NCBI RefSeq assembly: GCF_030542965.1
Contig: NZ_JAUAOA010000001.1
Location: 248,001 to 312,000, forward strand
DNA from: Azotosporobacter soli
GTDB taxonomy: Bacteria > Bacillota > Negativicutes > SG130
Reading direction: 5' to 3'
Length of the DNA stretch: 64,000 nt
Position 1 is the stretch's first letter; each line of letters opens with the position of its first letter. Below the pieces are notes generated by a model. It saw only the letters and a list, made by a program, of their open reading frames with translations. It was not told where the DNA came from and did not search any database. The position numbers were made by a program, and so were the translations under genes. Below are positions 14,553 to 22,951 of this stretch, one piece after another.

Positions 14553-16664
14553 CTAAGCCTCGTCAATCCCCTCCGCCTCGGCTATAGCCTTCAGCCTGAC
14601 GTAATCGATTTTGCCGCTGCCGAGAAGAGGCAGCTTGTCGATAACGATAATTTGTGCAGGCAGAGCCAGCATCGTTTGCCCAGTCTGCTGCATCCATTGC
14701 CGCAGTTCCTGTTTGCGGGCGTTCTTCGCGACGGTATACAGGAGAATTTTTTCCCCTTTGCGCGACTCCGGCAGATTAACCGCCGCATTTTGATCCGTGC
14801 CAAAACATTGGGCAGCGCATCTTTCCACTGCGTCAAGGCTGATCATTTCGCCGGACACTTTGGCGAAACGCTTGAGACGGGATTTAATATGGATGAATTG
14901 CTCCGCATCCACTTCAACCACATCGCCGCTATCGTACCATTCTCCTGCCGGGCTGAAGCCTTTGCCGTGCAGCAGATACCCCGCCATGACATTAGGCCCT
15001 TTAACCAACAGCGTTCCGCCCGACTCAATGCCGGGAACCGGCTCCAGACGCCACTCGATACCAGGCAAAAAACGTCCGACGCTTCCGCTTTTATTGAACA
15101 ACGGAGTGTTGAAGCTGAGCACCGGTCCGGTTTCGGTCGTACCATAGCCTTCAAAAATGCGAATGCCGAATTTTTCATACCAGAGAAATCGCGTTTCATC
15201 CTGCAGCTTTTCGCCGCCGGCCAACACATAGCGCAGACTGTAAAAATCGTAGGGATGAGCGCAGCGCCCATAGCCGTGAAGAAACGTAGGCGTGCCCAAT
15301 AAAATCGTGATATCGCAGTCATAAGCAATTTCGGGAATCAGCGTGTAATGCAGCGGCGACGGATAGAGAAAGACTTGAATGCCGCTCAGCACAGGCAGCA
15401 GCGTGCCGCCTGTCAGTCCGAAGGAATGGAACATCGGCAGCGCATTGAGCAGTTTATCCCTGTGCGTGAAATCGAGCGTGCAGGAGATTTGGCTCAGATT
15501 GGCCAGCAGATTGCTGTGATGCAGCACGACGCCCTTGGGCTTGCTTTCGCTGCCGCTGGTGAACAGAATCAGATCGCAGGCACCGGCAGCTTTCACGTTC
15601 AGCCAGTAGCGAAGCAAACCGCTCAGCTTATCGCTCCAACGGACGGACGCTTTAACGTCTTCCAGATACAACAGCGGCAATGTTTTGTTGAGTCTCTGGG
15701 CCAACGGTTCCAGTCCGGCCTTTTCCAGGAACAGGCGGGAAGTCAGTATGTGCGTGACCCCGGCGGTTTCGCAGCAGTCATGGCAGCTTTCCGCACCGGC
15801 AGTGAAATTGAGAATCGCGGTTGTCTTGCCGAGATAGGCCAACGCAAACAGCGTGACCAAATGTCCGTTGGAATTGGGCAGCAACAATGCCGGACGGGCC
15901 GTTGGCGCAAGCAGCGCGTCCAACTTGCCGCCCAAAACATAGCTGGCGATCAGCGCCTGCCGATAACTAATCGTACCGTTGATGTCTTCAGACATTCGCT
16001 TATTGTATCCATGAACCGCACCGGCTTCGCGCAGCTTGTCGAACAGATTGGAGCAGCGTTCAGCCGCTTGGCGGGCAGCGAACAACGTCTGCTGCAGCAG
16101 CGTCAGAATTTGATCACTGAGTTTCTTTTTTTGTCGGCGGAACATATCGTCGCCGGGCAATTGCAGGCGGATTGGCTGGCCGACATAAATCAGCACCGAC
16201 GGGAACCATACGGCGCGAAACTTGTCCCTGGCCCTGGCATAGCGCGAACGCTCGGGGCCGTAAAAGGCAACGGGACAGATGGTCGCGTCGGTACGCAAGG
16301 CGATTAGACCGATTCCGTTGTACACCTTCATCAGACTGCCGGTGCTCGTGATGCGGCCTTCAGGAAACAGCACCACCGTACAGCCCTGTTTCACAACGCC
16401 GATAATCTGCTTCAGCGAATACGGGTTCAGGGGATCGATTACGATGTGATTGACCCAGCGCAGGAAAAAGCGAATGCGACCGGCAATGCGCCGATTCACC
16501 ACATAGCAAACGGAGTTGGGCAAATAGGCGTACAGCAGCAACGCATCGAGAAAAGAAACATGGTTCGGCATGATGATGGTCGGGCCAGAGACATTGAGTC
16601 TTTCCCGGCCAATAATGACCGCGCCAAACAGCCGCTGCAGCAAAAAGCGAAGCAAAACTTTCAT
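14553..16664 (-). CDS. aas: Bifunctional 2-acyl-GPE acyltransferase / acyl-ACP synthetase Aas
   Basis: A 703-residue two-domain enzyme. Residues 1-190 are a PlsC acyltransferase with H35-x4-D40 (NHVSFLD) and FPEGRITSTG. Residues about 220-700 are an AMP-forming acyl ligase with LFTSGSESKPKGVVL, the YGTTETGPVLSF motif and YDSGDVVEVD. It activates fatty acids onto ACP and re-acylates lysophosphatidylethanolamine imported by LplT. Full length for the family (E. coli Aas about 719). No membrane-spanning insertion beyond the usual amphipathic segments. Confidence is high from domain order plus lplT nearby. Confidence 0.94.
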   Translation of the reverse strand: MKVLLRFLLQRLFGAVIIGRERLNVSGPTIIMPNHVSFLDALLLYAYLPNSVCYVVNRRIAGRIRFFLRWVNHIVIDPLNPYSLKQIIGVVKQGCTVVLFPEGRITSTGSLMKVYNGIGLIALRTDATICPVAFYGPERSRYARARDKFRAVWFPSVLIYVGQPIRLQLPGDDMFRRQKKKLSDQILTLLQQTLFAARQAAERCSNLFDKLREAGAVHGYNKRMSEDINGTISYRQALIASYVLGGKLDALLAPTARPALLLPNSNGHLVTLFALAYLGKTTAILNFTAGAESCHDCCETAGVTHILTSRLFLEKAGLEPLAQRLNKTLPLLYLEDVKASVRWSDKLSGLLRYWLNVKAAGACDLILFTSGSESKPKGVVLHHSNLLANLSQISCTLDFTHRDKLLNALPMFHSFGLTGGTLLPVLSGIQVFLYPSPLHYTLIPEIAYDCDITILLGTPTFLHGYGRCAHPYDFYSLRYVLAGGEKLQDETRFLWYEKFGIRIFEGYGTTETGPVLSFNTPLFNKSGSVGRFLPGIEWRLEPVPGIESGGTLLVKGPNVMAGYLLHGKGFSPAGEWYDSGDVVEVDAEQFIHIKSRLKRFAKVSGEMISLDAVERCAAQCFGTDQNAAVNLPESRKGEKILLYTVAKNARKQELRQWMQQTGQTMLALPAQIIVIDKLPLLGSGKIDYVRLKAIAEAEGIDEA

Positions 16665-16740
16665 CGCACACCTCCGTCTGGATAATATTGGTTATTTATA
16701 GAATGAGGCAAGGACGGCAGCATGTCAATAAACAAAAAAA

Positions 16741-16784
16741 AAGACAGCAAGGCTTCCATTTTCTGAAGCCTTGCTGTCTTTTTT
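16741..16784. terminator. Bidirectional terminator
   Basis: Perfect 16-bp stem aagacagcaaggcttc / gaagccttgctgtctt with A-run before and tttttt after. It lies between aas and the WYL regulator. Its arms are almost identical to the hairpin at 22741. Confidence 0.92.
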
Positions 16785-16795
16785 CTGACTTACCT

Positions 16796-17755
16796 TTATT
16801 TATTGCGTTCGCCACGACTATTTATCAAATGATTTTTCATCTCATCCAGTCGCCCGATAATAAGCTCTTTCAAGCCTTCCGGCTGGATAGACCGGATCGT
16901 TTCACCGTAAGCAATAAAGTAATTGGCAATAAACGTCTCTTCGCCTTTATTATAAAAGCCCTTTATATACCAAACGCCGTTTTCCTGCAACAGCTCCATT
17001 GATGGATAGTTCTCTTTTTGAAATTTATCCACCCCTTGCTCGGAAACTGCAACCACAAAATCAACGGCCGTTTCATCACGAAACAATTCGGCGCTCGGCA
17101 GCAAAAACTCCGCAAGCGCCTTTGCCTTATATTTATTGGACAGTTCCACCGAATGCACTTTATCGCAGCGAAACACCTGCGGTTTACCCGTTTCAAAATT
17201 ATACGCCGTTGCATACCACTGCCCATATGCAGACGTAATCTTGAAAAATTGCACATAATACCGCTGCAAAACTTCCTGCTTTCGATAGCAGATTTCACAG
17301 ACGCTTTCATCGCTCGCCATTTGTAAAATTTCGCCCAACAGGCGGCAATCACTTTTATTCTGATACTTCCGCAAACTAAAAATCAATTCCATTTTTCGCA
17401 GCCGTTGTATGCGTTCTTTCGAGATACAGCTTTCAAATTTTCGTTTCAGTTCGCCGACGCTCAAATGAAACGGCGTCGACTGATAGTCATTCAAGGTCTG
17501 CATCGAAAAATACAACGCCTTTACCTCATCCATAGTAAAGACAATCGGCGACAATAAACGGTTTGCCAAAATTTCATAATGTCCATTTCGCCCTGAATGC
17601 GAATAAATCGGCATGCCGATTTCATCCAAGGCCTGAATATCCCTAATCGCAGTACTTTTCGAAATGGAATACCGCTTCATAATGTCTTTTAATTGGAAGG
17701 ACTTCTTATCATTCAAATAAATCAGCATATCGTTCAGTCGTTTCGTTTTCTCCAA
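16796..17755 (-). CDS. HTH/WYL-domain transcriptional regulator
   Basis: A 319-residue DeoR/YafY-type regulator with an N-terminal winged helix (RLNDMLIYLNDKKSF, YSISKSTAIRDIQALDEIGM) and a C-terminal WYL ligand domain (about 140-230; GQWYATAYNFETGKPQVFR). The start appears to be TTG at 17755, with AAGGAAG about 10 bases upstream; the nearby ATG is in another frame. It is divergent from the peptidase E gene 92 bases away, which it probably controls. WYL domains bind small effectors or nucleic acid; the effector is unknown. Confidence 0.88.
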   Translation of the reverse strand: MEKTKRLNDMLIYLNDKKSFQLKDIMKRYSISKSTAIRDIQALDEIGMPIYSHSGRNGHYEILANRLLSPIVFTMDEVKALYFSMQTLNDYQSTPFHLSVGELKRKFESCISKERIQRLRKMELIFSLRKYQNKSDCRLLGEILQMASDESVCEICYRKQEVLQRYYVQFFKITSAYGQWYATAYNFETGKPQVFRCDKVHSVELSNKYKAKALAEFLLPSAELFRDETAVDFVVAVSEQGVDKFQKENYPSMELLQENGVWYIKGFYNKGEETFIANYFIAYGETIRSIQPEGLKELIIGRLDEMKNHLINSRGERNK

Positions 17756-17847
17756 GACGCCATCGCTTCCTTTTTAATGGTTTCATTGTTTGACACCATT
17801 ATATATTACAATTTACTCAAACGATAACTAAGGAGGCAATAACCATT

Positions 17848-18462
17848 ATGAAAAAACTGTTTCTCGCTTCATATTTTAAAGAAACTGTGAAACGCTTCGC
17901 CGCTTTTGAACCGAACACATCCGGCAAAACGATAACATTTATCCCCACCGCGAGCAATGTTGAAGACATTGTTTTCTACGTAGCCGAAGCGCGACAAGAA
18001 TTTAAAAAACTAGGCTTAGTGGTAGACGAACTGGATCTGTCGACTGCGACAACGGCTGAAATAAGCGCTAAGCTCCGGCACAATGATTTCATTTATGTAA
18101 GCGGCGGAAACACATTCTATTTGTTGCAGGAACTGAAACGAACCGGAGCTGACCAACTGATTGTGGATCAAGTCAACTCCGGCAAACTCTATATCGGTGA
18201 ATCGGCCGGAGCAATCGTTGCATCTCCCTCTGTAGCATACGCCCAAGAAATGGACAGCCGAGAAAACTCTCCTGCTTTAAATGATTTGACCGGCCTTGGG
18301 TTAGTCAATTTTTACACCGTTCCACATCATACAAATCCCCCCTTCACAGAAGCTGCGCAAAAAATCATCGACGCTTTTTCGTCGACATTGCCGTTAATTC
18401 CCCTCAGTAACAGTGACGCGATCTTAATAACCAACGACGAAGTTAGCATCGAACGCAGCTAA
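17848..18462 (+). CDS. Peptidase E-like protein (family S51)
   Basis: A 204-residue cytosolic Ser peptidase of the class-I glutamine-amidotransferase-like fold. The nucleophile elbow is GESAGA (Ser119), the preceding strand is FIYVSGGNTFYLL, and HH in VPHHTNPP is positioned for the catalytic His. Family enzymes such as PepE hydrolyse alpha-aspartyl dipeptides. AAGGAGG precedes the ATG. Divergent from a WYL regulator. It is slightly shorter than E. coli PepE (229 residues) but has the core motifs. Confidence 0.88.
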   Translation: MKKLFLASYFKETVKRFAAFEPNTSGKTITFIPTASNVEDIVFYVAEARQEFKKLGLVVDELDLSTATTAEISAKLRHNDFIYVSGGNTFYLLQELKRTGADQLIVDQVNSGKLYIGESAGAIVASPSVAYAQEMDSRENSPALNDLTGLGLVNFYTVPHHTNPPFTEAAQKIIDAFSSTLPLIPLSNSDAILITNDEVSIERS

Positions 18463-18481
18463 ACTTTCGCCGCCATAAAAA

Positions 18482-18515
18482 ACACCCGCCTTCGGTCAAC
18501 GCCAAAGGCGGGTGT
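18482..18515. terminator. Terminator after peptidase E gene
   Basis: Stem acacccgcctt / aaggcgggtgt with a 12-base loop, between the peptidase E gene and the convergent small gene at 18539. Confidence 0.8.
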
Positions 18516-18538
18516 ACTCTATGCCCTGCTTTTGCAAA

Positions 18539-18868
18539 TCAAACTTGATCATGCTGCTGCTTTTCAACAGCTAAGCCCCTTTCGTCGCTGCAGCTGAGCA
18601 TCCGACTGAGGGCAAAGCCGTCACGCAGGCCTTGGAGATAGATTACGTCAAAGACGATCCCTTCGGCATTCGCCTGCTCCGTTGCGATCCGATCCCAAAT
18701 CTCCCACGCATCCTTGCCCCGCTCGCCCACCAGTTGCAACCCAAGGCGATCCACTTCCCGCACATGCCGCGCATATTCCGCCCGCCGCTCAAAGCGATCC
18801 AGACACTTCTCCGTCCGATCTATCGCAAACCCCTGAAATGCTTTCCAAAATTCACCTTGGAGTTTCAT
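18539..18868 (-). CDS. Small hypothetical protein, divergent from XRE regulator
   Basis: A 109-residue, charged, mainly helical protein of unknown family (starts MKLQGEFWKAFQGFAIDRTE). A strong AAGGAGG lies 7 bases before the ATG, so expression is credible. No membrane segment, signal or catalytic motif was seen. It is divergent from an XRE repressor across an intergenic region with an 11-bp-arm palindrome, a layout typical of repressor-controlled accessory or prophage-derived cassettes. Function not inferred. Confidence 0.65.
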   Translation of the reverse strand: MKLQGEFWKAFQGFAIDRTEKCLDRFERRAEYARHVREVDRLGLQLVGERGKDAWEIWDRIATEQANAEGIVFDVIYLQGLRDGFALSRMLSCSDERGLAVEKQQHDQV

Positions 18869-18942
18869 GCCTGTTACCTCCTTCTTCTTTTCATATGACT
18901 ATCTACTTTCAGTTTATAACTTTCAAAATATGTTTTCAACAT

Positions 18943-18968
18943 TATTTTTACGTCAAAACGTAAAAATA
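18943..18968. promoter_or_regulatory. Palindromic operator for the XRE regulator
   Basis: Perfect inverted repeat tatttttacgt / acgtaaaaata with a 4-base centre (caaa), between divergent genes at 18868 and 19006. Probably the binding site of the adjacent XRE protein. Confidence 0.8.
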
Positions 18969-19005
18969 AATTCGTTCGTCATATAATTTAAGATAAGGAG
19001 TTGAT

Positions 19006-19338
19006 ATGATGCCAACTTTTAAAGAACGCTTTGACGAACTATTTCAAGAATCTGATAAAACACAAGAAGAATTTGGTTGCCTGTTCAATGCAAATAAAAA
19101 CCAAGTCTATAACTGGCGCAGCGGTCTCGGCGAACCTGACACCGCCATGCTCGTCTTAATTGCCCAAGCCTGTCACGTCTCCGTCGACTGGCTTACCGGC
19201 AACACCAACCTCCGCACGCCGGTCAATACACTCATCCAGCAGCGCATCCACTCCGACCTAACCACTCTCCCGCCCAAAGCATTAGAGGAAATCGAAGAAT
19301 TTGAGAAGTTTCTTCAATTCAAATATAATAAAAAATGA
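19006..19338 (+). CDS. XRE-family HTH regulator
   Basis: A 110-residue Cro/C1-type repressor. The helix-turn-helix is at about 8-62 (TQEEFGCLFNANKNQVYNWRSG, then VSVDWLTGNTN, the usual end of phage-type repressors). The C-terminal helix (LPPKALEEIEEFEKFLQFKY) is probably for dimerisation. AAGGAG precedes MMPTF; the second ATG is equally possible. Its stop codon lies inside copy 2 of the dispersed repeat. It likely represses itself and the divergent gene through the palindrome at 18943-18968. Confidence 0.88.
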   Translation: MMPTFKERFDELFQESDKTQEEFGCLFNANKNQVYNWRSGLGEPDTAMLVLIAQACHVSVDWLTGNTNLRTPVNTLIQQRIHSDLTTLPPKALEEIEEFEKFLQFKYNKK

Positions 19339-19433
19339 GGTAAACGGATTAACATTCGCTTACCTCATTTTTATTATTTGTTACCTATAGTTTTCATAAG
19401 ACCGAAGCTGAAAGAACCGTCCCCGCGCTTCGC
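19332..19433. repeat. Dispersed ~100-bp intergenic repeat, copy 2 (contains terminator)
   Basis: Matches 6605-6702 over its length: hairpin aatgaggtaa / ttacctcatt plus tttttatt, and the closing gaaccgtccccgcgcttc block. It overlaps the last codons of the XRE gene. The following 19434-19640 is AT-rich and holds no gene I can support. Confidence 0.85.
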
Positions 19434-19643
19434 TCAAGCATTTCTATGGACTCCATATTTGATTTCTGGCAATATTTAAACCCGTTAGCTAGCCATTTAA
19501 CTTAGCCACATAAATATTTTGACCAGAACTCAATTTGGGAGACCCTTTTATAATGCAAGAAGCATATTGAGAAATTTTTCGGGATATTTCAACCAAAATA
19601 ATTAGATATAAACTTCTCTTATTACTTAATATTTTAATTTATA

Positions 19644-19657
19644 GGACATAACTGTCC
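19644..19657. promoter_or_regulatory. Palindromic operator upstream of second XRE gene
   Basis: ggaca-taac-tgtcc, 60 bases before the start codon; TATAAT-like sequence lies just downstream near 19680. Probable autoregulatory site. Confidence 0.6.
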
Positions 19658-19716
19658 GTTTTTTTACAAAAATATCTATATTATAATTGTAACAAAAGAA
19701 CTAGGAGAACTAATTT

Positions 19717-20298
19717 ATGAAAACAACAGGAATAATGATTAAAAATTTGAGAACATCGCTCAATTTAAGTCAAGAAAAGCTAGCGGAGGAATTGGGTATT
19801 AACATCAAATCAATTCAGCGATATGAAACCGATAAACACAAACCCGATGTCTACACACTTGTAAAACTCGCAACATATTTTGACGTTTCCACTGACTATC
19901 TTCTTGGATTACTACCTGTTGAAGAATCTTGCAAAGAAGAATCCAGTAAAGTTTTCAACAATGGATCTTATAATATATTTTACAAGCGCTATCTTGACTG
20001 CAAACAGAATCACAATGTTGATGAAACAACTGAATATTACTGGATTTACGAGAAAAACGGCATAATGGGCGGACAGACGGAATGGATCGGTTATACAGAT
20101 GAAACGCAAACTCTGGAAACAAGAAAATTGCGACCAATCATCGCAACGAGAGCAATTGAATCTTGTACATTGATGTATGGTACGCCAATAATAATTAATG
20201 AGGAAGAGGATGTCCTTGTATTCCGTTTATTTGGCGGACATGCGATTGTAAAAAAAGAAATCTGCGAACGCTACTTACCTGAATTTCTAATTTTATAA
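19717..20298 (+). CDS. XRE-family regulator with C-terminal effector-like domain
   Basis: A 193-residue protein. Residues 8-65 are a clear HTH_3 (LRTSLNLSQEKLAEELGI, NIKSIQRYETDKHKPDVYTL, FDVSTDYLLGL). The C-terminal 120 residues are an unrecognised domain rich in Tyr, Trp and acidic residues (YYWIYEKNGIMGGQTEW, VLVFRLFGGHAIVKKE). No Ser/Lys peptidase dyad of LexA/CI type is visible. AGGAGAA precedes the ATG. AT-rich codon use distinguishes it from surrounding core genes, consistent with transfer. A membrane-protein gene follows 60 bases later and may be its target. Confidence 0.85.
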   Translation: MKTTGIMIKNLRTSLNLSQEKLAEELGINIKSIQRYETDKHKPDVYTLVKLATYFDVSTDYLLGLLPVEESCKEESSKVFNNGSYNIFYKRYLDCKQNHNVDETTEYYWIYEKNGIMGGQTEWIGYTDETQTLETRKLRPIIATRAIESCTLMYGTPIIINEEEDVLVFRLFGGHAIVKKEICERYLPEFLIL

Positions 20299-20358
20299 GC
20301 GATACTGAAATTTCCCTCAATAATCAGATGTGAATTTTTATTAAGGCGGCTGATGTTA

Positions 20359-21018
20359 ATGTTGAAAACATACTCAATAAACAACTATATAAAAAGTTTA
20401 TTCCTCAATATGGCCTTGGTGACATTTTCTTTTACGATGTCATATTATAAGCCATCAAACGACTCCATACTATTCTATTTTTGGTTTTTCGCAGCAGCAG
20501 CAACCTATGTTATTTGGTTAAAAATAGAGAATACGATACTAAATAAGCTTCTTTTCCTTATTTTAGCACCACTATGTGTTTTTATTAATTTTGTAGGTAC
20601 CAAAACGACAACAACACTTAATGAAGGCATTCACCAGTATGTTCTTCTGAATTTTATTGTCATATCTTCTTGGTTATTATTGGCTCTTTGGGGCGATATA
20701 AAAAAAGTAAAACCAGCAATGCTAATTATTGAAGCAGTATTAAAATCAGTAGCTGCTGTTTTAGGAATAATGTTTTTTCTTAATAAAATCAACACTGATA
20801 CAAATTGGCCCCAACTAAAAACAGCTATAGACATTTTAATATTGCCGTTAATTTTAGCAGCAATTTGGGGAAGATTGTTTTTAGAAATAAGAACATCGAT
20901 TCATAAGCTAATTCATTGCTTCCTATTTGAGCTTTTGTCTAGATATTTTGGAGTCACTTATGCCATTATAAGCATGAGAAAAACACGAAAGTTTTTGAAA
21001 ATACATTTCGTTGATTGA
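20359..21018 (+). CDS. Unknown integral membrane protein
   Basis: About 219 residues with six to seven hydrophobic helices and a short basic C-terminal tail (SMRKTRKFLKIHF). No family was recognised. The second ATG (20359) has AAGGCGG about 10 bases upstream and is preferred over the ATG two codons earlier. It follows the XRE gene closely and shares its AT-rich composition, so regulator and membrane protein probably form a small accessory cassette. Candidate roles (immunity, signalling, transport) cannot be separated from sequence alone. Confidence 0.7.
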   Translation: MLKTYSINNYIKSLFLNMALVTFSFTMSYYKPSNDSILFYFWFFAAAATYVIWLKIENTILNKLLFLILAPLCVFINFVGTKTTTTLNEGIHQYVLLNFIVISSWLLLALWGDIKKVKPAMLIIEAVLKSVAAVLGIMFFLNKINTDTNWPQLKTAIDILILPLILAAIWGRLFLEIRTSIHKLIHCFLFELLSRYFGVTYAIISMRKTRKFLKIHFVD

Positions 21019-21265
21019 ACTTCAAATACTACATCCGCTTTAACATCGATCATGACTTCAGCTTTTACTTTATTAATGTTTCAGACTATACAAACCACTT
21101 TACCTAAATATAAGCTTGGCCAAAGCGCGATTTCGAATACTTTGCAGAAAATGACCGGATTTGATACTGAGTAGCCGTAATATCTTCTTTGATTTCTCGG
21201 AAATTCACCTCTATATGGTATAATATCCCTGAAATGTACTTTGAATGAAAGGAGGATTGATTCCA

Positions 21266-21430
21266 ATGGCTAAGAATACAGGTGAAGGATATCGGCAAGG
21301 ACAAGTTACAAATCGCAGTCAAACGCATGCCCCAAATGGAAACGCCATAAAACGCGACACAAATACCGGTAGATTTATTGATCAAAAAACAACACCTGGA
21401 GACTACAAAGGTGTTCGTCACGAAAAATAA
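21266..21430 (+). CDS. Small basic conserved-type protein
   Basis: A 54-residue hydrophilic protein starting MAKNTGEGYRQGQVTNRSQ, with RDTNTGRFIDQK and ending GVRHEK. AAGGAGG lies 9 bases before this ATG, so I prefer it to the upstream one. I recall similar short proteins of this pattern in many bacteria, often as lone genes in accessory regions, without assigned function. Followed by a strong terminator. Confidence 0.72.
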   Translation: MAKNTGEGYRQGQVTNRSQTHAPNGNAIKRDTNTGRFIDQKTTPGDYKGVRHEK

Positions 21431-21455
21431 GTCCCTGATTTGCTGCATCAATAAA

Positions 21456-21489
21456 AAGTCGCCTAGTACAATTTAGTGCTAGGCGACTT
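21456..21489 (+). terminator. Intrinsic terminator
   Basis: Perfect 11-bp stem aagtcgcctag / ctaggcgactt with a 12-base loop, after the small protein gene. Confidence 0.85.
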
Positions 21490-21705
21490 CTCTTAAAACG
21501 GGATATATCTTCCGTGTTTGGTCTCCGGTGAGTTTTTCGCCTATGTTTTTAACTACTTGCCATAATATGAATTCGAATTCAGTGTCGACGATACGACAAG
21601 GTGAATCTTCATTCACCTAAATCCGGTAAAATCACAAAACTATTTATAGACCCATTTTATTCCGGGATGTCTTTTTTATATAGTTTTGCAACTATTCCTT
21701 CACTT

Positions 21706-22434
21706 CTAAATTTTCGCCAACCACCTGAAAACCTCACTGTGCAACTGCATATAATCATTAAGTTCATCACTTATTCCTTTTTCACCATAAAAACGCGCAC
21801 TATCAATCCCATATGCCACCGTAAGATTTAATCTTTTTCTAAGCTCTGCTACATACTCGCGATCATATTCCTCAAGTCCACTTCTGCCTTTTTTCTTAAG
21901 TTTTTGTACGATTTGACCTTCTCTTGTTATATCAACATAACTTTTGTTTTCTTCAACATCATATTCAAATCTCTTCAATATATCCCGCAACTCAATAAGT
22001 GACAATAGCTTCTCACCTTTTATAATTCGCCTTGAGTTTTTCTCAAACCATCCCACTATTGTTGAAATCTCATCTTCTCGCTTATCACAAATCTCATGCG
22101 CTGCAGTTTGTCTTGTAAATTCAAACATTTCTGCATTTTCGCATTTATCTAGCCAAAAATTGTTTTCCCCCAAAAAATACAGCGTTGACAAAAGTGCAGT
22201 TCGCTTATTTCCATTGTGAAAACAATGATTCGATATAATTCCATGAAATAACGCAGCCGCCTTCTCAAACTCGCTTGCAAACAATTCTTTCCTGCCAGCT
22301 GTAGAGTATGGTCTTGCACAAGCAGACTCTAAAGCACCTCTATTTTTGATTCCCGGAGGAGAAATTGGATCTTCTGATTCATTGAAATATTTCACCAAAA
22401 ACTGATGTATTTCATCGACTAACTCGACCTTCAT
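21706..22434 (-). CDS. Fic/Doc-type protein with C-terminal extension
   Basis: A 242-residue protein. The N-terminal 125 residues are a Doc-like (death-on-curing) Fic fold with catalytic motif H70-CFHNGNKRTA-80, intact His, Asn, Lys and Arg. Doc itself is about 126 residues; here about 115 extra residues (LLSLIELRDILKRFEYDVEENKSYVDIT, KLKKKGRSGLEEYDREYVAELRKRLNL) follow. A canonical Phd antitoxin gene is not seen upstream. A TxxxE-type inhibitory helix could be internal but I cannot place one. AT-rich codon use suggests transfer. AMP-transferase or kinase activity on a host protein is the family expectation. Confidence 0.85.
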   Translation of the reverse strand: MKVELVDEIHQFLVKYFNESEDPISPPGIKNRGALESACARPYSTAGRKELFASEFEKAAALFHGIISNHCFHNGNKRTALLSTLYFLGENNFWLDKCENAEMFEFTRQTAAHEICDKREDEISTIVGWFEKNSRRIIKGEKLLSLIELRDILKRFEYDVEENKSYVDITREGQIVQKLKKKGRSGLEEYDREYVAELRKRLNLTVAYGIDSARFYGEKGISDELNDYMQLHSEVFRWLAKI

Positions 22435-22740
22435 GACTAATACCTCCCTTTAGTTGTATCTATATCATTGATGGCAAACGTCAGAATACTTCGTCGTTTG
22501 CATTAAGTATCCTGAAATATATTTTCAAGAAACTACTCTCAAACTCCTCCTTATTTTACACAGTTTAGGAGACAGAGCAATCTGCTTCCGTCTAACCGCC
22601 CTCAAGCTCCGAGCTATGGTTATTTCCCCGTCGCTTTTTGACCTCCACTCCATACAATACCATGAACCTTACCATTCCACAGTCTACATTATTTATGAAG
22701 CAAAATTTCGGCAGCATACAAATCTTCAAAAGCATAAAAA
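22435..22740. other. Intergenic stretch upstream of the Fic/Doc gene
   Basis: About 300 bases with no antitoxin-like frame and no clear promoter palindrome. I see nothing supportable. Confidence 0.4.
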
Positions 22741-22774
22741 ACAGCAAGGCTTCTTTTCACGGAAGCCTTGCTGT
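22741..22774 (-). terminator. Terminator hairpin after tRNA-Arg(CCU)
   Basis: Stem acagcaaggcttc / gaagccttgctgt with 8-base loop and an A-run at its left (U-run on the minus transcript). Arms match those of 16741-16784. Confidence 0.85.
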
Positions 22775-22788
22775 CATTATGTTTGAAA

Positions 22789-22864
22789 TGGTGCGCCCGG
22801 CAAGAATCGAACTTGCGACCTGCGGTTTAGGAAACCGTCGCTCTATCCCCTGAGCTACGGGCGC
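22789..22864 (-). tRNA. tRNA-Arg (anticodon CCU), CCA encoded
   Basis: On the minus strand: acceptor gcgcccg / cgggcgc, D-stem gctc/gagc, anticodon loop ttCCTaa, T-arm gcaag-ttcgatt-cttgc, discriminator A and encoded CCA. The outer anticodon pair is a mismatch (A-C), otherwise canonical. Confidence 0.95.
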
Positions 22865-22951
22865 ATACGGGGTTCAACCAGGATTTAGTTTAGCATTTCG
22901 GCTGGGATATGTCAATTTTAACGCATAAGTCGGATGAATCAGTCCTTCTCT

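Noticed and set aside
15348-16307. 319-codon plus-strand frame
   Set aside because: Antisense to aas, no ribosome site, no recognisable domain.
22638-22853. Short protein ending MVRPARIELATCGLGNRRSIP
   Set aside because: It is a translation through tRNA-Arg, a common false gene call.
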